Source of the DNA: Fimbriimonas ginsengisoli Gsoil 348 | GTDB taxonomy: Bacteria > Armatimonadota > Fimbriimonadia > Fimbriimonadales > Fimbriimonadaceae | Direction of reading: 5' to 3' | Assembly: GCA_945881865.1 (NCBI GenBank) | Contig: CAMCVK010000001.1 | Span: 1-64,000, forward strand | Length of the DNA: 64,000 bases | Shown here: one piece after another, positions 57,365-64,000 of the stretch | Layout of the letters: the number at the start of each line of letters is the position of its first letter | Numbering within the stretch: the first letter of the stretch is position 1 | The notes under the pieces: generated by a model | The model's input: the letters and a program-made list of their open reading frames with translations, nothing else | What the model was told of the DNA's origin: nothing | Database searches by the model: none | Position numbers and translations under genes: made by a program

Positions 57365-58387
57365 CTAGTCGGCCCCCGCAGCGGCGGTCTTGCGCCGGAG
57401 GCGTAGCGTCGACAACCCAACGAATCCTAGCACCGCCACCGCTTGAATGACAAAGATCATCGTAGGTCCGGCCGTCGTGTAGCGAGCGAGGTTGTCCGAG
57501 CCAGCAAAAAGCGCCCCGAAGTAAAGGGCCGCCGGAACCACGCCCGCCGGATTTAGCCCGGCGAGCAGCGCAATCGGGATGCCAAGAAAGCCCCAATCTT
57601 GTGGAAAGTTAAAGCCCAGCTGCCCCGCCGGACCTAGATAATCGATGCCGCCCGCGAGACCGCACAGCCCGCCCGAAACCGCCATCGAAAGCAGTTGCAC
57701 CCTTCCGGCTGGGATAAAGTTTGCCCGGGCGACGTTACGGTTGTCGCCGACGAGCCGGATTCGGTAGCCCGCCCGGGTGTAGAAAAGGAACAGCCAAACG
57801 ACCACGACCATCGCCAGAGCGATGAAGGTTCCGATATGAAGGTCCATCTGCCGGTCAAACTTCGCGAGGGCCAAGGCCTTAGGCACGAGGTCGCTTTCCG
57901 GCACCTGCCGCTTGGCTTCCTGCAGCGGGCCCGTCACCGCATACCGCAGGAGTTGCACCGCGACGAAGTTCAGCAAGATCGTGCTGATGACGACTTCCAC
58001 GCCGCGCGCCACGTAGAGCCATCCGGCCAGCAGCCCGTACCCGGCACCACCAACTACCGCCGCCACCAAGATCAGTGGACCGAACAACGGATGCGGATTG
58101 GGAAGCACCCCCTTGACAACCGTCGCGGCGAACATCGCGCCGATAATGTATTGGCCTTCCCCGCCAATGTTGTACATTCCGCCCTTCCAGGCAACGACCA
58201 TCCCCAACCCGGTCAGCACTAGAGGGGTCGCCTTCACCAAGGTCCGGGCGATGGCGAACTTATCCCCAAAGGCGCCTTCGCCGATGAGAGCAAGGCTGGG
58301 ACCGACGGGCAGACCGAAAACCGCCAGCGTGAGCACCAGGACCAAGACCAGCCCGACCGCCATTCCCGCAACATTCCACAACTTCAT
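57365..58387 (-). CDS. Nucleoside ABC transporter permease (NupP/YufP-like)
   Basis: VAWKGGMYNIGGEGQYIIGAMFAA; GTF..FYTRAGYRIRLVGDNRNVARANFIPAGRV. Confidence 0.9.
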   Translation of the reverse strand: MKLWNVAGMAVGLVLVLVLTLAVFGLPVGPSLALIGEGAFGDKFAIARTLVKATPLVLTGLGMVVAWKGGMYNIGGEGQYIIGAMFAATVVKGVLPNPHPLFGPLILVAAVVGGAGYGLLAGWLYVARGVEVVISTILLNFVAVQLLRYAVTGPLQEAKRQVPESDLVPKALALAKFDRQMDLHIGTFIALAMVVVVWLFLFYTRAGYRIRLVGDNRNVARANFIPAGRVQLLSMAVSGGLCGLAGGIDYLGPAGQLGFNFPQDWGFLGIPIALLAGLNPAGVVPAALYFGALFAGSDNLARYTTAGPTMIFVIQAVAVLGFVGLSTLRLRRKTAAAGAD

Positions 58388-59847
58388 CGGCTTGCCCCCA
58401 CAAGGGCGGCCGCCCCGCCTTCCTCGCGCAGCTCACCCCGGCTGAGGAACAAAACGCGGTCCGCGAGGGCGTACAGCTCGTCCAGGTCGGTGGTAAACAG
58501 CGCAATCGCGGCCCCGCCGTTCCGCGCCTCGATCATCTTTTCGTGCACGTACTCGGTGGCCTTGATGTCCAAGCCGCGCGTCGGATTTAGGACGATCAAC
58601 AGGTCGGGTTGCGACTCCAAAGCCCGGCTGACGACCACCTTCTGCTGATTGCCACCGCTGAGCGACGAAACCATTTCTTCCGGCGAAGAAGCTTTGATTC
58701 CGAAGCGCTCAACCAACCCCCGAGCCCAGGCGTGCACCCGCTTGGCAATCAGCAGCGGACCCCTGCGTAGCGAAAGGTTGCGGTGGCCGGTCACCAAAAG
58801 GTTGTCCTCGATGCTCATTCCCATCGCGAGCCCGTCCGTTTGGCGATCTTGCGGGATGTAGGCGATGCGAAGGTGGTCCGGCGAAACTGGCACCCCGGCA
58901 AAGGTGATGTCGCCCGTTCGGGCGCGAATCGAAAGCAGCGCCTCGGCCAATTCCACCTGGCCGTTTCCATCCACGCCGCCAAAGCCCACGATCTCGCCGC
59001 GTCGAATCTCGAACGAGACGTTGCGCACGGAGTCCTCTCCGCGGTCGCCTTTAACGGAAAGCCCTTTCGCGACGATGCCGGGCTGACCACCGCCAGACGA
59101 TCTGGCCACATGCCCGACTGGCAGCTCGCCGACCATCCACGTTGCCAGCTGAGTCTGGTTGGTCTCGGCCAACGGCGAAGTGGCGATCCATTTCCCTTTG
59201 CGCAAAACGGTCACCCGGTCGGCAACCGCCATCACTTCACTGAGTTTGTGGGCGATCAGGACGATGATCCGCCCCTCATCGCGCAGTTGCCGCAGTACAC
59301 GAAACAGATCGTCCACCTCGTCCGGCGAAAGCACCGCCGTGGGTTCATCGAAGACCAGGACGCGGGCGTCGCCACCCAGCGCTTTCAAAATCTCGATGCG
59401 CTGAAGCGCCCCGACCGAAAGGTCTCGAATTCGGGCCTCCGGGTCCACCGCCCAGCCCAGCCGCTCGGCGGCGGCGAGGCTCGGCTTCGCCCGATCACGA
59501 ACATGCGCCAACGAATACAGGCTGGGCAACCGCGCCAACGCAAGATTCTCTGCCACCGTGAACGCCGACACCAGCGTGAAATGCTGGTGGATCATTTCGA
59601 TGCCAATTTTCTTGCACTCGAACGCACGCCCGACCGGAATCGGCGCGCCGTTGTAGGTCACCGAACCCGAATCTGGCGTCACAAATCCGGTGAGAATCCC
59701 CATCAGGGTGGACTTCCCCGCCCCGTTCTCGCCGAGCACGGCATGGATCTCCCCAGGGAAGAAGGTTGCGTCAATCGCGTCGAGAGCGACCAGCGCTCCG
59801 TAGCGTTTGGTGACGTTCTCGACATGCAGTCCGGCTTCGGCAGTCAT
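58384..59847 (-). CDS. Nucleoside ABC transporter ATP-binding protein (NupO/YufO-like, two ABC domains)
   Basis: GENGAGKSTLMGILTGF; IVGFGGVDGNGQVELAEAL; SLSGGNQQKVVVSRAL. Confidence 0.92.
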   Translation of the reverse strand: MTAEAGLHVENVTKRYGALVALDAIDATFFPGEIHAVLGENGAGKSTLMGILTGFVTPDSGSVTYNGAPIPVGRAFECKKIGIEMIHQHFTLVSAFTVAENLALARLPSLYSLAHVRDRAKPSLAAAERLGWAVDPEARIRDLSVGALQRIEILKALGGDARVLVFDEPTAVLSPDEVDDLFRVLRQLRDEGRIIVLIAHKLSEVMAVADRVTVLRKGKWIATSPLAETNQTQLATWMVGELPVGHVARSSGGGQPGIVAKGLSVKGDRGEDSVRNVSFEIRRGEIVGFGGVDGNGQVELAEALLSIRARTGDITFAGVPVSPDHLRIAYIPQDRQTDGLAMGMSIEDNLLVTGHRNLSLRRGPLLIAKRVHAWARGLVERFGIKASSPEEMVSSLSGGNQQKVVVSRALESQPDLLIVLNPTRGLDIKATEYVHEKMIEARNGGAAIALFTTDLDELYALADRVLFLSRGELREEGGAAALVGASR

Positions 59848-59868
59848 GTCTTTTGTTCGCAGTCAAGC

Positions 59869-59895
59869 GTCCGGCAGGAGGAATTCCTGCCGGAC
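59869..59895. other. Intercistronic hairpin with 11-bp perfect stem
   Basis: GTCCGGCAGGA-GGAAT-TCCTGCCGGAC; no T-tract. Confidence 0.75.
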
Positions 59896-59907
59896 GGGGC
59901 ACGGAGT

Positions 59908-60912
59908 TCAGAACTCGGCTTTCGGAACGACCAGTTTGCCGCTCTTGATATCGGCCTTCATCTGCTCCAACTCTTTCACGAGTTCCGGCGGAACCTTGGC
60001 GGTGAAGGTCGGGTTGATCACGAAGTCGATCGCGTCCTGCTCCATTCCGAAGAGTGAGACCGCGCCCTCGTACTTCTTTTCTTGAACCTGCTTCGCCAGC
60101 GCAAGAAACGCCGGCTTCGCAATGATCGTTGCACTGGCGACTACGGCACCGCTCGGGTTCTCGTTCTGGTCCGAGTTCGAACCGAAGGCGTTTGCACCGC
60201 GCTCCTTGCAGGCGTCGAACACGCCCTGCGCGGCCGAGTTTGCCTGGTGAATGATGAAGTCTGCGCCCTGCGCGAGCACGCTCTCGGTCGCCTTTTTGGC
60301 TCCCGCGATGTCGCCCTCGTTGCCAAAGAAGACCGGCGGAATGATGACGATCTTCGGGTTGGCAGCCTTCGCACCTGCTTCGTACGCCTTGATCGTCGAG
60401 GCGATGCTAGGCACGTCGATGACGGCAACCGAACCAATCTTCCCGGTCTTGCTCATCTTGGCGGCCATCACGCCGGCCAGATAGAAACCCTGCTCCAAGT
60501 AGAAGCGGAACGCGCCCGCATTCTTGGCCGTCTTTCCGCCCGATGAACTGACGAAAACTGTGTCTGGGAAGTCGGCCGCAATCTCTGCGCCCGGCTCGTT
60601 GTACTCGTAGCCGTGGCCAAAAACGAGGTTGTAGCCCTTCTGGGCGTAGGCTCGCATGGCCTCCTGGGCCTTCGGCCCGGCGGCTTCCTGGTTGTCGACC
60701 GTGGCGCTCATGTCGGACTTGATCGCTTGAAGGCCATCGTAGGCCAGGGCGTTCCAGCCCGAGTCGTTCACCTTTCCGGGCGTGATCAAGGCGACTTTAA
60801 ATTCTTGCGTCGTGGACGGCTTTTCGCCCTCGGGGGTTTTCGCCGTTTCGTTGCCGGCGCTGCATCCGATGGCCACCATGGCCAAGATCGGCAGGAGATG
60901 CCAGAGTTTCAT
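59908..60912 (-). CDS. BMP-family nucleoside-binding lipoprotein
   Basis: Lipobox LAMVAIGC; VALITPGKVNDSGWNALAYDGLQAI; internal ATG 60912 with TATATT 6 nt upstream. Confidence 0.9.
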   Translation of the reverse strand: MKLWHLLPILAMVAIGCSAGNETAKTPEGEKPSTTQEFKVALITPGKVNDSGWNALAYDGLQAIKSDMSATVDNQEAAGPKAQEAMRAYAQKGYNLVFGHGYEYNEPGAEIAADFPDTVFVSSSGGKTAKNAGAFRFYLEQGFYLAGVMAAKMSKTGKIGSVAVIDVPSIASTIKAYEAGAKAANPKIVIIPPVFFGNEGDIAGAKKATESVLAQGADFIIHQANSAAQGVFDACKERGANAFGSNSDQNENPSGAVVASATIIAKPAFLALAKQVQEKKYEGAVSLFGMEQDAIDFVINPTFTAKVPPELVKELEQMKADIKSGKLVVPKAEF

Positions 60913-60944
60913 CATCCGAATATACGTGAAGATTTTGGAAACCG

Positions 60945-61625
60945 TTAGTCCGCTGCCGGTCCGAACAACGGTTTCGCTTTCATTTCTGCCCATCGGCGCG
61001 GAAATTTGCCCGGGGTGGCCTCAGTTTTCATGTAAACCGGGAAAATCCGCTCCACTTCCGTGCCCGGCAACAACCGCCGAACCACTTCTTTAAGTTCCAG
61101 CCCTAACTGCGCAATCGTAGGATGCTCAAGCAGCGGCAAGTCCGAGAGTCCCCGCATCGGAATGACTCGGCCGCCGATCTTGGCCTGATTCGCACTGAGC
61201 TCCAATTGAATCGCTAAAGGGGCCAACGCCCGACCGGTGACGACGTTGTACTTCTCGCGCCCAGGAAGCTCCTCCGCGCGGGCTTGCAGAATCTTTAGGT
61301 TCGGCAAGGGCTGGCTGCGCAGAAAGTCGAGCATTTTTCCGTTCGAATCCACCGCCACAACGAACAGATCGGGCCGTGCCCAGGCTAGCGGCCACGCGGG
61401 AAAGCCCGGACCGGTTCCAATATCCATGATCTTTGCGCCATGCGGAATCAAGTCCTGGAACAGCAGCGAATCTAAAACATGCCGAACCCAGAACTCATCT
61501 CGCCAGACCCGCGTCAGGTTTTTCGATTCGTTCCAGGCGTAGAGGCCGGCCTCGAAGTCTGCCATCAGCGCGGACTGCGCTTCGGAGACTCCAAGACCAA
61601 TTGCAGATAGGTCGTAGGCGGTCAA
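60945..61625 (-). CDS. rsmG: 16S rRNA m7G527 methyltransferase
   Basis: NLTRVWRDEFWVRHVLDSLLF, MDIGTGPGFPAWPLAWARPDLFVVAVDSNGKMLDFL. Confidence 0.92.
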   Translation of the reverse strand: MTAYDLSAIGLGVSEAQSALMADFEAGLYAWNESKNLTRVWRDEFWVRHVLDSLLFQDLIPHGAKIMDIGTGPGFPAWPLAWARPDLFVVAVDSNGKMLDFLRSQPLPNLKILQARAEELPGREKYNVVTGRALAPLAIQLELSANQAKIGGRVIPMRGLSDLPLLEHPTIAQLGLELKEVVRRLLPGTEVERIFPVYMKTEATPGKFPRRWAEMKAKPLFGPAAD

Positions 61626-64000
61626 CCGATTAGGTTAGCATCCACGACCTTCACCGACGACGTGAACTCCTTCCCATCGACCGTCAGCGTGATTCGGTAA
61701 TCGCCCGGAACCAGCGTGCCTTCGACGCGACCGTTCCATCGCACCACGTTCAGACCGGCCTTGTTCGTCACGCCCGTCAGCGTCTGCGTTCGCTTGCCGC
61801 TCGCGTCCGAGATCACGATCTTGGGCGTGTCTTTCGCGGCGGCTGAAAGGTGGAACATTACGCGGGTGCCGGGCTGCGAGTTCGGCACCGAGTAGGAATC
61901 ACCATCCCACTGGCTGCCTCCGATTCGCCCCAGGATGAGGACGTCCTGCGGCGTCAGCAACGCCACCGGATCCTTTCGCGCGGAGTCGGTGAGCTGCTCC
62001 AGGCCGCTCACATCGAGCGTCCAAAGCGAACGACCGTGGGTTGCAATCACGAGATCGAGCTCGCGCGGATGCACGACCAAGTCGTGCACGGCGACGGTCG
62101 GAAAACCACCGCTTCGGAACCGGGTCCAGTTCTTGCCGCGATCGAGAGACACTCGCAGCGACATCTCGCTGCCTAGGAACAGCAGGTCGTCGTTCTTCTC
62201 GCCTTCCCGAATCACGTAGACCGAGTCGTAATCGGCAAGCCCGGCCGCCAGGCTCGTCCAAGTTTTGCCGAAGTCCTCGGTTACGTAAACGTACGGCTCG
62301 AAGTCGTTAGAACGGTGACCATCGAAGGTGGCATAGGCGCGCCCTTCGGCCCATTTACTGGCAATCACGCGGGAGCACCACGTGTTCTTCGGCAAGCCCG
62401 GAAGGTTGTCCGTAACGTTCGTCCACGTTGCGCCATCGTTCTGGGAGACCTGAACCTGGCCGTCATCGGTACCAACCCAGAGCAATCCGGGCTTGAGCGG
62501 GCTTTCGCTGGCGGTCGTGATGGTGCAGTGTCGCTCGGCACCGGTGTCCTCCGGAGTCACGCTCTTCTGCCCGGCTTTGTTCTTCTCCGGGTTGTTCGTG
62601 GTGAGGTCGGGCGAAACCGGCTGCCAAGCATCGCCTCGGTTCACAGTTTTGAACAGTCGATTCGCGCCTAGATACAGCGTCCGCGGGTTGTGCGGGCTGA
62701 TGAAGAACGGCGTGCTCCAGTTGAAGCGCAGACCCTCGCCGCGCGGGCGGATGAATCGGGAAGCGCCGGTGGAAAGGTCCGTCCTCACGATCGCGCCGCC
62801 CTGGCTTTCGCTGTAAACCGTGCGCCAATCCGTCGGATCGACCGCGCAGTAGAAGCCGTCTCCGCCGCCGAGCGGCACGCTGTGGAAGTAGTTGATGCTG
62901 CCGTAGCTGGTTTGCGTGGGAACGCCCCAGCAGGAGTTATCTTGCAGGCCGCCGTAGATCCAATACGGCCGTCGATTATCCACCGCCGCCGCATAGAACT
63001 GCCCAAGCGGCATTCCGTTGTCATGAATCCAGGTTTTGCCCTTATCACGGGTGTGAAAAATGCCGCCATCTCCGCCGATGAGGATATGGTTCGAGTCCTT
63101 CGGATTGATCCAAAACGCGTGGTAATCGGGATGCACCGAGTTGTTTTGGACGGCGAACTTCTTGCCACCGTCTACCGACACTCGGAGACTGTCCGCCGGG
63201 AGATAGATCGTTTTCTCGTCGTTCGGGTCGATTTTGGGCAGGCTGAAGTAGAACGGACGCGGGTTCAGCGGGTTGATCATCTCGAAGCTGTCGCCGCCGT
63301 CGCTCGAAAGGAACGTTCCGCCGCCGTAGTTCTTCACCACGCCGCCGTCGCGGGGCCGATTCGGCTCCTTCTTCGGGTCGGGCCGATACTCGATCGTCGC
63401 GACGATCTTCTTAGGGTTTGAGCGCATGTAGTCGAAACCAATCCGGCCAAGCGGCCCTTCCGGCAGGCCCTTAGTAATCTTGCGCCACGCCCGGCCGCCA
63501 TTCGTCGTTTTGTACAGCCCGGAACCCGGACCGCCGGAGATGAAGTCGAAGGGCATGCGAACCCGTTGCCACATCGAAGCCAGCAGCTCGTTGGGATTCG
63601 CCGGATTCAGCGCGAGATCGACGGCACCGGTCGCTTCGTCAACCTTCAGAATCTGCGTCCAGGTCTTTCCGCCGTCGGTAGTTTTGTACACTCCCCGCTC
63701 CGGATTCGAACCCCAGAGGCGGCCCAGCGCAGCCACGTAGACGACGTCGCTGTTTCGCGGATCGATCACGATCTTGCTGATGTGCCGGGTTTCGACCAAG
63801 CCCATGTTTTTCCAGGTCTTGCCGCCGTCGGTCGAACGATAGACGCCGTCACCCCAAGCGACCGAGTTGCGCGACGTGTTTTCGCCGGTGCCGACCCAAA
63901 CCACGTTAGGGTCCGTCTGCGATACGGCCGTCGCGCCCAGTGAGATTGATCCTTCGCGCTCGAAAACGCACGTGAAAGAGCCGCCCGCATTCTCGGTTTT
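61622..64000 (-). CDS. Sortilin/VPS10-like BNR beta-propeller protein (5' end beyond window)
   Basis: Repeated YRSTDGGKTWKNMGL, YKTTDGGKTWTQIL; frame stays open to the right edge. Confidence 0.88.
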   Translation of the reverse strand, partial: KTENAGGSFTCVFEREGSISLGATAVSQTDPNVVWVGTGENTSRNSVAWGDGVYRSTDGGKTWKNMGLVETRHISKIVIDPRNSDVVYVAALGRLWGSNPERGVYKTTDGGKTWTQILKVDEATGAVDLALNPANPNELLASMWQRVRMPFDFISGGPGSGLYKTTNGGRAWRKITKGLPEGPLGRIGFDYMRSNPKKIVATIEYRPDPKKEPNRPRDGGVVKNYGGGTFLSSDGGDSFEMINPLNPRPFYFSLPKIDPNDEKTIYLPADSLRVSVDGGKKFAVQNNSVHPDYHAFWINPKDSNHILIGGDGGIFHTRDKGKTWIHDNGMPLGQFYAAAVDNRRPYWIYGGLQDNSCWGVPTQTSYGSINYFHSVPLGGGDGFYCAVDPTDWRTVYSESQGGAIVRTDLSTGASRFIRPRGEGLRFNWSTPFFISPHNPRTLYLGANRLFKTVNRGDAWQPVSPDLTTNNPEKNKAGQKSVTPEDTGAERHCTITTASESPLKPGLLWVGTDDGQVQVSQNDGATWTNVTDNLPGLPKNTWCSRVIASKWAEGRAYATFDGHRSNDFEPYVYVTEDFGKTWTSLAAGLADYDSVYVIREGEKNDDLLFLGSEMSLRVSLDRGKNWTRFRSGGFPTVAVHDLVVHPRELDLVIATHGRSLWTLDVSGLEQLTDSARKDPVALLTPQDVLILGRIGGSQWDGDSYSVPNSQPGTRVMFHLSAAAKDTPKIVISDASGKRTQTLTGVTNKAGLNVVRWNGRVEGTLVPGDYRITLTVDGKEFTSSVKVVDANLIG

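Noticed and set aside
58783-60057. 424-aa plus-strand ORF across the ABC transporter genes
   Set aside because: Antisense to two clear genes; no family features

Overview
GC-rich, densely packed bacterial chromosome segment. Gene content suggests an Armatimonadota/Fimbriimonas-like organism (low-confidence inference from H-X9-DG-type prepilins, scattered nuo genes and an SBBP/Ig-like giant secreted protein). Most of the window is housekeeping: wecA/wecB/uppP/pth, dxr/rseP, lysA, ylxR-infB, nuoA/C/D/F, clpB, gpmA, an initiator tRNA, trpS, a BMP-type nucleoside ABC transporter and rsmG. Four things stand out. (1) Two separated, apparently intact phage-head gene blocks lie among housekeeping genes: portal+terminase at the left edge (minus strand) and Mu-like protease / DUF2190-like / gpT-like capsid / connectors at 19.98-22.94 kb (plus strand). 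No integrase, lysis or tail genes are visible, so a domesticated capsid or gene-transfer-agent-like system is possible. (2) A P-loop ATPase is paired with a 40-aa-repeat TPR protein (4.2-7.5 kb), a candidate uncharacterised two-gene signalling or defence module. (3) A -10-like hexamer recurs 6-8 nt upstream of start codons, indicating widespread leaderless transcription. (4) Small evolutionary scars: a nuoD 3' tail duplicate abutting vapBC, an internally deleted nucleotidyltransferase, a tandem prepilin+lipoprotein duplication, a fused double-PTPS protein with one catalytically degraded half, and a ylxR gene without a canonical start codon. All calls come from reading the sequence and the supplied ORF track; no searches were run.
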